Of a stretch of 32,442 bases of DNA, positions 23,951 through 32,228 are shown piece by piece. Where the stretch lies: contig JBARJD010000154.1 in the NCBI GenBank assembly GCA_049800095.1, positions 1 to 32,442 of the forward strand, read 5' to 3'. A model generated the notes under the pieces. It was not told the origin of the DNA and did no database searches. It worked only from the letters and a program-made list of their open reading frames with translations. Position 1 is the stretch's first letter. The number at the start of each line of letters is the position of its first letter. The stretch is from JAKIWV01 sp049800095 (GTDB lineage Archaea; Thermoplasmatota; Thermoplasmata; Lutacidiplasmatales; UBA184). The position numbers and the translations under genes were made by a program.

Positions 23951-23971
23951 CCCTCCCCTGATTGACCAAGC

Positions 23972-25855
23972 ATGGCCGAGGCGGTGCCCAGCCCGAATTT
24001 GAAAATAGACCGTCTCATCCGTTGGTACGAAGTCAGCACGTCGTGGCTTCCCTCGTTCACGCACGACGGGCGAGAACTGCTCTACCTCTCGGACGCAACG
24101 GGTCTTCCGCAGGCGTGGAGAACGGACCTCAGCGGGGGTCCCGCTCGTCGATTCAGGGAGTCCAGCGACCGCGTGGGACGAGCAGACACTTGCCCGACGC
24201 GCCCGCGGGTCGTACTAGCTCAGGATACCGGCGGGAACGAGGTCTGGCAGCTGGAGTTGTGCGCGCTCGACAGTGCGGCAGGGGCCGCACGAGAGGACCG
24301 TCGTCCGCTCACCGCCGATCCGAAGGTCATGAACCTGCCCGGCCGTTGGATGAGCGACGGACATCACTACCTCTTCTCGTCGAACGCCCGGGATCCTCGC
24401 TTTTTTGACGTGTATCGGCTCGATGTAGACGGCTGGTCTCCTCCCGAGCGGATCTGGACGGGGGAGGCGCACCAAGAGGCCACGGCTACACGAGGCGACC
24501 GTATCGTTGTTTCCCGATACAACACGTACTTCGATGTTGACCTCTTCCTACTGGAGCGTTCGCGAGACCCGGTCCACCTCAATCCCCACACCGGCGAGTT
24601 GACAGTTAGTTCGGTCTCGGTCGGACCGGACGGCGTCTACGTAGCGGCGAATCCAGCCCGAGAGTTTCAGTCCGTTTTCCGATATCCCTTCGACGGTTCC
24701 GAACCGGACTTGGTCCGGGAGTTCTCAGGGGAAGTCGAACTCGTCCGGGTGTCCCCGAAAGGAGACAAGATTGCAGTCGTCCTGAACAGGGACGGTTGGT
24801 CCGAGCTACATCTTCTGGATCGGGATGGGTCGAAGGATCGAAAAATCGCCACTCGTCCGCTAGGCGGTTGGACCGAGGAAATCGCGTGGCGGCCGGACGG
24901 CACGGGATTTGCCTTCGATCTGAGCTCTCCGAGTGGACGGGACATCTTCTATTGGAACCACCGGGATGGCCGAGTGCACCGGGTGACCCATTCACCGGTG
25001 CCTCCGCCGGCCAAACTGTCCCGGCCGCGGCTCGGTTCCGCGAAGGCATCCGATGGCCTGACGATCCCGTACTGGGAGTTCAAGCCGGCCCGGAGAGCGG
25101 CACGCGGGACCATCCTCTCAATCCATGGAGGACCGGAGGGTCAGGCGCGCCCATCGTTCGATCCCTGGCGCGCGGTCCTACTCGGTGAAGGTTGGCGGGT
25201 CATCGAGCCCAATGTACGAGGAAGCACCGGCTACGGAAAGACGTACTTGCACCTTGACGACGTCCGGAAGCGAATGGATTCGGTCCGAGACGTGCGGGAC
25301 ATTGTCGAGTCGTTGATCCGGGCGAAGATCGTCCGACGGGGGCAGCTCGGAGTGGATGGGGGGAGCTACGGTGGGTTCATGGTCCTCTCGCTGCTCACGA
25401 CGTATCCGGAATACTGGGCCGCGGCGGTCGAGTACTTTGGCATCTCCAACTTCGTGACGTTCCTCGAACGGACCGGCGCCTACCGGCGGGCGCTGCGAGA
25501 AGCGGAATACGGGAGTCTAGAGCGGGACCGAGATTTCTTGCAGGCCATCTCGCCGGTCCACCACCTCGACCGGATTCAGACCCCGCTCTACGTCTTCCAT
25601 GGGCGGAACGATCCACGGGTCCCGATCCATGAGGCGGAGCAGATCGTGCAAACGCTCCGGGACTCGAGTCGTGCAGTGGAACACCTTTACCTCGAGAACG
25701 AGGGGCATGGCTTCATGCGCCGGGAAAACCAGATCGAAGTTGCTCGGCGAGCGGCCGACTTCTATGCCCGGTATCTTTCTCCGCCGGTGCGACGGCCCGC
25801 GCGCAAGAGACTCGCGTCACGGCGAATTCGGCGCGGTCCGAAGCGTTCCCACTGA
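23972..25855 (+). CDS. S9-family prolyl oligopeptidase/acylaminoacyl-peptidase
   Basis: A 627-residue serine peptidase. Residues 1-350 are a beta-propeller that filters substrates (repeated WTGE, FRYPFDGSEPDLV, LHLLDRDGSKDRKI phrases); residues 360-615 are an alpha/beta hydrolase. The catalytic triad is Ser465 in GGSYGG, Asp547 in GRNDPRVP and His579 in EGHGF. No export signal is present, so it is cytosolic and cleaves short peptides or removes acylated N-terminal residues. This fits with the peptide uptake transporter elsewhere in the window, though no operon link exists. ATG 23972 follows a TATA-like box by 25 bases. The C-terminus is Arg-rich (RKRLASRRIRRG). Confidence 0.93.
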   Translation: MAEAVPSPNLKIDRLIRWYEVSTSWLPSFTHDGRELLYLSDATGLPQAWRTDLSGGPARRFRESSDRVGRADTCPTRPRVVLAQDTGGNEVWQLELCALDSAAGAAREDRRPLTADPKVMNLPGRWMSDGHHYLFSSNARDPRFFDVYRLDVDGWSPPERIWTGEAHQEATATRGDRIVVSRYNTYFDVDLFLLERSRDPVHLNPHTGELTVSSVSVGPDGVYVAANPAREFQSVFRYPFDGSEPDLVREFSGEVELVRVSPKGDKIAVVLNRDGWSELHLLDRDGSKDRKIATRPLGGWTEEIAWRPDGTGFAFDLSSPSGRDIFYWNHRDGRVHRVTHSPVPPPAKLSRPRLGSAKASDGLTIPYWEFKPARRAARGTILSIHGGPEGQARPSFDPWRAVLLGEGWRVIEPNVRGSTGYGKTYLHLDDVRKRMDSVRDVRDIVESLIRAKIVRRGQLGVDGGSYGGFMVLSLLTTYPEYWAAAVEYFGISNFVTFLERTGAYRRALREAEYGSLERDRDFLQAISPVHHLDRIQTPLYVFHGRNDPRVPIHEAEQIVQTLRDSSRAVEHLYLENEGHGFMRRENQIEVARRAADFYARYLSPPVRRPARKRLASRRIRRGPKRSH

Positions 25856-26159
25856 AAAGCCCCAAGGCTCCGAAGAAGCGGGCCTTCGTCGCGGAACCCC
25901 GATGAATACCGCGCAAGGTCTGCCAATTTCCCGATGCAGTCGGGCAGCGATTTACGGCTCCGCGCACGGAATCTTCGGTTGGGCGTAGGAATCCGGCTAC
26001 TTTTGTTAATGAGCCTTTGAGCTACTCTCCACCCGCTCGTGCGACAGAGGCCGCAGAAGGGTGCAGGGCCGTGTCAAGATTTCACACTCGACATACAAGA
26101 CTAAAAGACCTCCCCGTACTACAAAATCGGGTACTGCCGCAACCCGGGGCTGTTCATCG
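25856..26159. other. Gap upstream of the GltD-like gene (304 bases)
   Basis: Holds two TATA-like tracts before the GltD-like gene, CTAAAAGA at 26101-26108 and TACAAAAT at 26119-26126. No terminator-like T-run directly follows the peptidase stop, and no small gene is convincing. Confidence 0.35.
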
Positions 26160-27587
26160 ATGGGTCGTTACGATCGGGTGCCAATCCAGGAACAGTCCCG
26201 GGAGGAGCGGGTCGAGAAATTTGCCCTCATCGACGACGCTTACTCGAAGCAGGACGCCGTTCTCGAAGCGCAACGCTGTCTCCAGTGCGCGATGCCGTAC
26301 TGTGTCATGGGCTGTCCGATCGCCCAGGACGCCCGCGGGTACAACATCCTGATCTCGCAGGGGGATTTTGACGGCGCGGCCCGTCTGACCCTTCGGGACA
26401 ACCCTCTCTCCACGGTCCTGTGCAAAACCTGCTACCACTTCTGCGAAGACGACTGCATCATGGCCGGGAAGGGGGTGCCCATCGCTATCCGTCACCTGAA
26501 GCGCGCGGCGCTCGACTACGGGGCCTCCGACCTCCTCTACGTCCCCACAAAGCGGAAGGAGGAGCGGATTGCGGTCGTCGGCGCGGGTCCGGCGGGCCTG
26601 ATGGCCGCCTGGGATCTGGGGGTCCGGGGTCACCCGGTGACCGTGTTCGAGACGGAGCCGTTCCTTGGTGGGCAGGTCAACACCATCCCGAGATACCACC
26701 TGGAGCCGGACGACCTCAACACCGACCTCGCCCGCTGGAAGAACCTCGATATCACGTTCGCGGTCGGTCGGCGCGCCGGTGTGAACTTCACCCCGAAAGA
26801 CCTCCTAAAGGAGGGATACCAGGCGGTCCTCGTCTCCGTCGGCGCCTCCAAGGCACGGGAGCTCTCCGTTCCCGGCGAGCATCTGCCGGGCGTCTACCAT
26901 GCCCTGCCGTTCCTCCTGCGGATCAACATGGGTCCGCCCGGCATCTTCGGCCGCACGGACCGGCGCGTCGTGGTCATCGGCGCGGGCGATGTCGCCCTCG
27001 ATGCGGCCCGGTCCGCCCGTCGGCTCACGGGAGGCGGCGCCGTTCAATTGGTCTACCGGCGGGGGCCGGAGGACATGAAGGCCACCTCGGAGGAGAAGGA
27101 AGGCGGCGAGATTGAGAGGATCCAGTTCGTCTTCTATCGGTCGCCGAAGAGGATCCTCGGAACGGAGCGGGTGGAAGGACTTGTCGTCGAGCGGACCGAG
27201 CACGGCCCGCCGGACGCGAAGGGTCGACGCACGCTCGTTGTCGTTCCGAACTCCGAGGAGACGATCCCCTGCGACACGGTGATCATCGCCGTGGGTGAGG
27301 TCGCCGATCTCGAAGGCTTCGAGACCGAGTACGGATTCAAGATAGCCTCCATGGGTTGGCCGGAAGGCAAGCACGACGATTGTAGCACTGACGTCGAAGG
27401 AGTGTTCGCCACCGGCGGACGCTCGGTCGTCCACGCGATGGCGGCCGGCGAGCGCGCCGCGGCGGCGATCGACGCGTACCTGGCGAAGAAGCACGGACGC
27501 GCTCCAGAGACCCGTCCTGACCCGTTCGGCGGCTCCGAGGCGCCCAGCCTACCTCCGGGGTACGGGACCCCTACCTGGACCCCATAG
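26160..27587 (+). CDS. GltD-like FAD/iron-sulfur NADPH oxidoreductase (glutamate synthase small-subunit family)
   Basis: A 475-residue enzyme of the GltD/NfnB family. The N-terminal ferredoxin-like part binds two [4Fe-4S] clusters through Cys40, Cys43, Cys48 and Cys52, then Cys88, Cys91, Cys95 and Cys99. An FAD Rossmann motif VVGAGPAGL is near residue 140 and an NADPH motif VVIGAGDVALDAAR near 280. It moves electrons between NAD(P)H and a partner: glutamate synthase large subunit, ferredoxin, or another oxidoreductase. No GltB gene is in the window, so glutamate synthesis is possible but not shown. The frame runs back to 26061, but that extension is basic and unlike the family, so ATG 26160 is used. 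The stop is TAG. Confidence 0.9.
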   Translation: MGRYDRVPIQEQSREERVEKFALIDDAYSKQDAVLEAQRCLQCAMPYCVMGCPIAQDARGYNILISQGDFDGAARLTLRDNPLSTVLCKTCYHFCEDDCIMAGKGVPIAIRHLKRAALDYGASDLLYVPTKRKEERIAVVGAGPAGLMAAWDLGVRGHPVTVFETEPFLGGQVNTIPRYHLEPDDLNTDLARWKNLDITFAVGRRAGVNFTPKDLLKEGYQAVLVSVGASKARELSVPGEHLPGVYHALPFLLRINMGPPGIFGRTDRRVVVIGAGDVALDAARSARRLTGGGAVQLVYRRGPEDMKATSEEKEGGEIERIQFVFYRSPKRILGTERVEGLVVERTEHGPPDAKGRRTLVVVPNSEETIPCDTVIIAVGEVADLEGFETEYGFKIASMGWPEGKHDDCSTDVEGVFATGGRSVVHAMAAGERAAAAIDAYLAKKHGRAPETRPDPFGGSEAPSLPPGYGTPTWTP

Positions 27588-27709
27588 TCTGAACTCTCCC
27601 CGTGCAGGGTGAACGGGCCATCGCACCCGGGCTGGTGCGAGTGTGCGATTGAGACTGGACCGGCTTTCATCGTTCAACGATGCTTGATAGATGATCGTAC
27701 TGGTAAGGT

Positions 27710-27717
27710 GTGTACAC
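27710..27717. promoter_or_regulatory. Palindrome GTGTACAC at the start of the winged-helix gene
   Basis: A perfect 8-bp palindrome just before the ATG at 27722, in the place where an autoregulatory antitoxin could bind. It is short enough to be chance. Confidence 0.3.
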
Positions 27718-27721
27718 CCCC

Positions 27722-28006
27722 ATGGCTGCCCGGGCTCAACAGGCTCCTCACTCAATTGAAGTCAATCTCTCGACCGCTGAGTTTGTGCAATCTCTCCTAC
27801 AGGCTGGGGGGGTCCCTGTTAGTCGAAATTGGCTTTTGGTTCGTCTCAAGGAATCGGGCCATTCCACCTCTCGACCCCGACTGAATCGCGTATTGAACCA
27901 TTCCCTGAAGCTCGGGCTCGTGGTGGAGGGTTCAAAGGGGGTCCTGTGGACTCACAACTTGAGTTCACAACTCCTTCATGGCGCCGCTACCGGAAGGCGA
28001 CTTTGA
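27722..28006 (+). CDS. Winged-helix protein, putative antitoxin of a RelE-like pair
   Basis: A 94-residue protein with a winged-helix arrangement: helix AEFVQSLLQ, helix WLLVRLKESG, recognition helix SRPRLNRVLNHSLKLGLV and wing GSKGVLWTH. I do not recognise a named family. It lies nine bases before the RelE-like gene, whose ribosome site overlaps this stop codon, so the two are coupled. A DNA-binding antitoxin preceding its toxin would have exactly this layout. ATG 27722 is used; a GTG at 27710 inside the palindrome GTGTACAC is an alternative, giving four more residues. Role inferred. Confidence 0.55.
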   Translation: MAARAQQAPHSIEVNLSTAEFVQSLLQAGGVPVSRNWLLVRLKESGHSTSRPRLNRVLNHSLKLGLVVEGSKGVLWTHNLSSQLLHGAATGRRL

Positions 28007-28009
28007 GGT
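28005..28009 (+). promoter_or_regulatory. Ribosome binding site overlapping the winged-helix stop
   Basis: GAGGT begins within the TGA of the upstream gene and lies six bases before GTG 28016, linking translation of the pair. Confidence 0.55.
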
Positions 28010-28015
28010 CGGTTC

Positions 28016-28351
28016 GTGCCCTTTCGACCGGCCCCCGTGACGGTTTATCCTGAAGTTCGGGAGAAATTCGACAGGATTGAGCGCCCTGCCGCCGACGGAC
28101 GTCAACCTGCCAGTGCGATTTGGAAGGGCCTTCGTACTGCAGTTTCAAGAATCCAAATCGACGGTCAGCGGGGAGAGGTCATTCCGCCCACGTCGATCCC
28201 GAGGGTCTATTCTCGCGCGCGGCGAGTGACCCACCTTTACTGCGTTGACCTCCCAGCGTTTCGCAGACTCTACTACACGATCACGAATCGGGACGTTATC
28301 GTGATCGATCTGGTCGACCAGAGCGAGCACGACTGTCTCATGCGCCGTTGA
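28016..28351 (+). CDS. RelE/ParE-fold protein, putative mRNA-interfering toxin
   Basis: A 111-residue protein. Two N-terminal helices (PEVREKFDRIERPA, ASAIWKGLRTAVSRI) are followed by strands GEVIPPTSIPR, THLYCVDLPAFRRLYYTI and DVIVIDLVDQSEHD. This helix-helix-strand order and the 'YxVDLPxFRRLYYT' plus 'V(I/L)DLVDxxEHD' ending are those of archaeal RelE-like toxins, which cut mRNA at the ribosome. Basic residues line the likely active face. The GTG start has GAGGT six bases before it. With a DNA-binding partner directly upstream it forms a compact toxin-antitoxin-like unit. Activity is not shown; a degraded or regulatory RelE relative is the alternative. Confidence 0.62.
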   Translation: MPFRPAPVTVYPEVREKFDRIERPAADGRQPASAIWKGLRTAVSRIQIDGQRGEVIPPTSIPRVYSRARRVTHLYCVDLPAFRRLYYTITNRDVIVIDLVDQSEHDCLMRR

Positions 28352-28368
28352 GCGACGGACGCAGGTCC

Positions 28369-28419
28369 GGGTGCAACCTCGGTGCTTGCCCGAGTCTTCC
28401 CCAGAGGGTGGTTGCAAGG
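28369..28419. promoter_or_regulatory. GGGTGCAACC and GGTTGCAAGG elements upstream of the thioesterase
   Basis: Two same-strand copies of the TGCAA-core element, at 28369-28378 and 28410-28419, lie between the RelE-like stop and the thioesterase start. They are variants of the arms at 23871-23892. Confidence 0.35.
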
Positions 28420-28499
28420 ACCGTTACACCTTAACCCCCGTGGATCGGACCTCTATCTCGGCAAATCTAAGCTACTCGTAGGGAGTCCGGAGTCCTCTT

Positions 28500-29006
28500 A
28501 TGACCGACCCCGCGGACCCTCGTACTCGAACCTTCCGTTGGGCGGACCCCGCCCTGTTCGCGGATCCAATTTCGAAGTGGAGTGGACTAGACTTCATGCG
28601 GGCCTTCTTGACGGGCCAGCTTCCTCCACCACCATTCATGGAACTTCTCGGGGTGCGAATCCTCACAGTGGATCCGGGTTCAGTCTGCTTTGAGTTCGAA
28701 CCCACGGAGTTCATGTACAGTCCGCTGGGCAACGTCCACGGGGGGATCGTGACAGTAATGCTCGATACGGCGATGGGTTGTTCGTTCCACACGACCCTTC
28801 CGCCCGGCGTCGGCTACACCACTCTCGAGCTCAAGGTGAACTTCCACCGCCCGGTCTTAGCGAAGTCGGGGACCCTGCGTGCCGCCGGCCGTATCCTTCA
28901 CTCAGGTTCACGGGTCGCCTCGGTAGAAGCCCGCCTCGTGGACAAGAGCGAACGGCTGTTCGCACACGCCACTTCCACGCTCTTGGTCCTGAGGCCTGGA
29001 AATTAA
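28500..29006 (+). CDS. PaaI-type hotdog-fold thioesterase
   Basis: A 168-residue protein with an N-terminal extension of about 40 residues and one hotdog domain. The key phrase NVHGGIVTVMLDTAMG holds the HGG and the Asp/Glu-type catalytic acid of the PaaI/ACOT13 class. TTLELKVNFHRPV is the next hallmark. It hydrolyses the thioester of an acyl- or aryl-CoA in the cytoplasm. ATG 28500 is used; a weak A/T-rich AATCTAAG at about 28464-28471 may be its TATA box. It is alone on its strand; the genes on both sides are separate units. Confidence 0.85.
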   Translation: MTDPADPRTRTFRWADPALFADPISKWSGLDFMRAFLTGQLPPPPFMELLGVRILTVDPGSVCFEFEPTEFMYSPLGNVHGGIVTVMLDTAMGCSFHTTLPPGVGYTTLELKVNFHRPVLAKSGTLRAAGRILHSGSRVASVEARLVDKSERLFAHATSTLLVLRPGN

Positions 29007-29091
29007 CAAGTCCGCAAACCGGGGTGCGATGGACCGTACAACTCCCGACTGGGTTGCGGTCGAACCTGATCGCGGGCACTCACCCTGGTTG

Positions 29092-29457
29092 TCAGACCGG
29101 CGCTGGAACGGGGTCGTAGTAACTCACTTCCTTAGCGACAAGGCCCTCCCGAAATTCGAACACACTCGCGCCGCGAATCGCCAAACGGGATTCATCCTGC
29201 GAATCACCCCAAGAGAAGGTCCACTCTGCGGCGCCTCGGTCTCCGATGGAGAACAGCGAAGTCACCGTGAACCGAGGATCCCGGACGGCGAACATTTCTT
29301 GGATCGCGTTGCGAATGGCGACTCGCCCTCGGAAGAGCGTCCCCTGCCGGCCCACGCCGTCCTGGTGTTCCGCATCTTCATGGTACAGCCTGGCCGCGTT
29401 AGTTGCGTCCCCGGCCTCCCACGCCCGTTTGAGATCTTCCAAAAAACCCTCGACCAT
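29092..29457 (-). CDS. NTF2-like (SnoaL/ketosteroid-isomerase-type) protein
   Basis: A 121-residue NTF2-fold protein: opening helices FLEDLKRAWEAGDATNAARLYHEDAEHQD, then RGRVAIRNAIQEMF, and strands TVTSLFSIGDRGAAEWTFSW and ASVFEFREGLVAKEVSYYDP. This is the pattern of SnoaL-like and DUF4440-type proteins, which are isomerases, cyclases, or binding proteins. The conserved His and Asp near YHEDAEHQD could be catalytic. Function not identifiable. ATG 29457. A TTGCACC element lies about 100 bases upstream, in the divergent gap shared with the patatin-like gene. Confidence 0.75.
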   Translation of the reverse strand: MVEGFLEDLKRAWEAGDATNAARLYHEDAEHQDGVGRQGTLFRGRVAIRNAIQEMFAVRDPRFTVTSLFSIGDRGAAEWTFSWGDSQDESRLAIRGASVFEFREGLVAKEVSYYDPVPAPV

Positions 29458-29919
29458 ACCGATACCCGACCCTAACGCAGTGAACGCGCGGACGTATACC
29501 GACAGTCAGGGTTAGTCGAAGCCTACCTGGAGGGGAGTACCGGTCGAACTCTCCCTTGCACCCGCTCCTCGGAAAACATGCGACAGAGATTGTAACCTAG
29601 ATTGTACCGCGCACTCCCAAGGATGGTGCCAGACACTTCATCTTTGGAAATCCTCAACGCATCCAACTCGGCCCCCGACGTTTACAACAGGGGCCACTTC
29701 CTGACCGAAGTCAATTCGCCGTTTGGAGCTAGTTGTGAGGCTCTATAGTCCCAAACTTTGTATGCGAACCGCTGAGTAAATCCACGCAGGGTCGACGACT
29801 GACCGCGCTGACCGAGCGTCGCCAGGTGGCGTGGGATGTGCCCGCCCAGAACACAACGTAGGACCGCCAGCGGTCAGATGTAGTGGATTCGCCTTTGCGG
29901 GAACGCAGGAAGAGTTGGG
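29458..29919. other. Divergent gap of 462 bases between NTF2-like and patatin-like genes
   Basis: Contains CCTTGCACCC at 29554-29563, identical to one arm of the dyad at 23871-23892, and a possible minus-strand TATA (GTATACG near 29494-29500). Otherwise nothing coding is supported; frames here lack start signals and composition typical of the neighbours. Confidence 0.4.
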
Positions 29920-30789
29920 ATGCATCTGCCTAGTGCGGTTCGAGGATTGGTTCTCGGGGCTGGAGGGTATGCTGCGATCGGGTGGTAGGTTGGTTTCCTC
30001 GCCGGGATGGCCGAATCCGGCATCGACCCCCGCGACGCCGACCTGTTCGTGGGGACGTCCGCCGGGGCGATTGTGGCGGCTCAAATTACGAGCGGGGTCT
30101 CGCTGGATGAGCTGTTTCGTCGGCAGATCGCCCCCCATAGGTGGACGGAGTCATCGGCTCCGAAAGTGGATTTCAACCGCTGGCGCGACGACCTTGGACG
30201 CGCAAGGAGCGGTGGGGGAACTCCGACAGAAATCTTGCGTCGCATCGGCTCGCTAGCCCTGGCCGTCCCGCCGGGGACCCCCTCGGACCGGCCCGAGGTC
30301 GAGTCCTTGCTGCCGACGCACGTTTGGCCCGAACAACGTCTGCTTGCGGTGGCGGTCGACGTTCGGACGGGGGAGCGATGCGTCTTCGACCGAACTGTAG
30401 GGATCAACCTCGTCGACGCGGTGACGGCCAGTGGGGCAGTCGCCGGGATTTCGCAGCCGGTGACGTTCAATGGTCACGCCTACATGGACGGCGCTTTCTA
30501 TTCGACGGCCAACGCAGACTTGGCCCTTGGATGTAATTCCGTGCTGATCCTCTCCCTCCCCGCCCGGGTGCCTCCGTTAAGCGTTGCGTCGCTGGAGACC
30601 GCGCTAGAAAAATTACGCGCCACTCACACGCGCGTGGAGGTCGTGAACCCCGATGAAGCCACCCAGGCGGCCTTCGCCTCGGTTGGTGGCAACGTGCTAG
30701 ACCCGGCGGTCAGCGAGCCGGCGGCCCCCACAGGGCGCGAACAGGGTCGTCGTGCCTTCAACGAAGGCTTGTTCCACTTCTGGCAGTAA
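29920..30789 (+). pseudogene. Patatin-like phospholipase gene interrupted by an in-frame TAG
   Basis: Reading from ATG 29920, a 290-codon frame codes a patatin-like lipase broken only by TAG at 29986-29988 (codon 23). Before it lies RGLVLGAGGYAAIGW, the oxyanion-hole loop; after it VGFLAGMAESGID and then GTSAG with nucleophile Ser47, and MDGAF with partner Asp190. These are one continuous domain, so the stop splits a real gene; CAG to TAG (Gln to stop) would be the simplest cause. A restart at ATG 30007 would lack the oxyanion loop and so probably be inactive. The alternative is readthrough or pyrrolysine insertion at UAG, but other genes here end in TAG (18551, 27587), which argues against general recoding. 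A sequencing error is also possible. Patatin enzymes hydrolyse acyl lipids. Confidence 0.75.
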
Positions 30790-31020
30790 ATCCGAACGTC
30801 GCCATTGTTCCTCCCGAGGAGGCGTGCCGTTCTCCTGTGGAGTGAACTTAGATTTTGGGACACCGCCCTCGGTAGAAACGTCCGTCCCGTAGACCGGCGC
30901 AATTTCCGTTGCACTCACTCTCGAGGAGCGGGTCTGGTCTCGGCCGTATTGCGTTTTTTCCTGCCCGGAGTTCCGTAAGGTGATTCAGATTGGAACAGTC
31001 GCGTGTGCGGCAGTGGAGCC

Positions 31021-31028
31021 TCTTAAAT
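31021..31028 (+). promoter_or_regulatory. TATA-like box of the DUF1801 gene
   Basis: TCTTAAAT about 26 bases before ATG 31051 predicts a leaderless transcript. Confidence 0.5.
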
Positions 31029-31050
31029 GACTCACGAAATGCGGTAGATC

Positions 31051-31506
31051 ATGGCTGAGAAGAAACAGGCAATGAAAGGCGCGCAGAAGTCCGTCAGCGG
31101 ATTCACGGAAGAGGAACGAGCCGCGATGAAGGAACGCGCCAAGGAGCTGAGGGCGCGTCCGCGCTCCGCCAAGCCGGAGGGGGAACGCGACGTGCTGGCA
31201 AAAATCGCTGAGATGCAACCATCGGATCGGGTCATGGCCGAGCGGCTCCATGCCATCATGAAGGCCCACGCGCCGGAGCTCTCTCCGAAGACCTGGTACG
31301 GGATGCCCGCTTACGCCAAGGACGACGAAGTCGTCTGCTTCTTCCGGAACGCCGGGAAGTTCAAAACGCGGTACGCGACGCTTGGCTTCAGCGACGTGGC
31401 GAACCTCGACGAAGGCCACATGTGGCCCACGGACTTCGCCCTGACGAAATTGACGCCAGCGGAAGAAGCAAGGATCGTAGCGCTCGTGAAAAAAGCGCTG
31501 AGTTGA
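31051..31506 (+). CDS. DUF1801-family protein
   Basis: A 151-residue protein of the DUF1801/YdhG-like family. The N-terminal 55 residues are charged and helical (FTEEERAAMKERAKEL); the domain proper carries SPKTWYGMPAYAKDDEVVCFFRN, YATLGFSDVANLDEG and MWPTDFAL. The family has been linked to iron-sulfur or iron handling in one bacterial case, but the biochemical role is not settled. The sequence reads very like actinobacterial members, from memory, so recent transfer from bacteria is suspected. It has taken on an archaeal TATA box 26 bases upstream. Stand-alone gene. Confidence 0.85.
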   Translation: MAEKKQAMKGAQKSVSGFTEEERAAMKERAKELRARPRSAKPEGERDVLAKIAEMQPSDRVMAERLHAIMKAHAPELSPKTWYGMPAYAKDDEVVCFFRNAGKFKTRYATLGFSDVANLDEGHMWPTDFALTKLTPAEEARIVALVKKALS

Positions 31507-31775
31507 ATTATGGGCTCTTCATCGGGCGCTTCAAGGAGGTCTGGTACCTCGACGTCCCGCACGACGTGTTGAGCGACTGTTGACAGCGTGGTCGAGGAGC
31601 GGGACGTGTCTCAGCACGCCGGGAAGCCGATTCGGGCATTCGTTCTGCAGTGGCTGAAAGGTCCGTTGCCCTCGATCGCCTCAAACCGGACTGAGAGGAG
31701 CGGCCCGTCTCAGTGCGAGCCGCTTCGTAATCCTGTCCATCACTTTTTACCAGCAACGTATCTGGCCCCCCATCG

Positions 31776-32228
31776 ATGACGAGCCCCGAGACCCGAACGA
31801 TCCGCATGCCAATTTTTGTCCATGCGTCCCAACGCAAAGTGTTCGAGGCGATTACCAAACCCGAACTCCTTACCCGTTGGTTCATGGATCGGGCGACCAT
31901 TTCCCCCCAAAAGGGCGGCCGCTATTCGTTCACGTGGGAAGGGGGTCCCACTCACACTGGGCGAATTGTAGATTTCGTTCGTGGAAAGCGCATTACGCTA
32001 ACTTGGCAGTGGCCGGGACAAGAGAAGCTCGGCGTGACGAAACTAAAACTCACGGTCGAACCCAAGGCCGGAGGAACTGTATTGAGGTTCACGCACTCTG
32101 GATTCTTGTTTGGGGGTCCGTGGGACGAGCTCTACGAGGGAGCCATTCGGGGTTGGACGTACTTCATGATGAACTTCAAGTCAGTTCTTGAGAACGGCCA
32201 TGACCTCCGCTCTCCTTACGACTGGTAA
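31776..32228 (+). CDS. AHSA1-type SRPBCC protein
   Basis: A 150-residue SRPBCC protein of the activator-of-Hsp90 (AHSA1)-like branch. It opens FVHASQRKVFEAITKPELLTRWF, has GGRYSFTWEGG, strands GRIVDFVRGKRITLTW and the typical ending LYEGAIRGWTYFMMNFKSVLENG. These stand-alone proteins bind hydrophobic ligands or act in stress responses; the Hsp90 link does not transfer to short prokaryotic forms. A TATA-like CTTTTTACC at about 31743-31751 predicts a transcript beginning within a few bases of ATG 31776. It is the third SRPBCC protein in the window. Confidence 0.85.
   Translation: MTSPETRTIRMPIFVHASQRKVFEAITKPELLTRWFMDRATISPQKGGRYSFTWEGGPTHTGRIVDFVRGKRITLTWQWPGQEKLGVTKLKLTVEPKAGGTVLRFTHSGFLFGGPWDELYEGAIRGWTYFMMNFKSVLENGHDLRSPYDW

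Noticed and set aside
26061..26159. An N-terminal extension of the GltD-like protein
   Set aside because: Basic, low-conservation residues before the family start; TATA-like tracts lie inside it.
29986..29988. TAG read as pyrrolysine as the preferred explanation
   Set aside because: TAG is used as the ordinary stop of at least two genes in the window, and no pyl gene is visible; kept only as an alternative.
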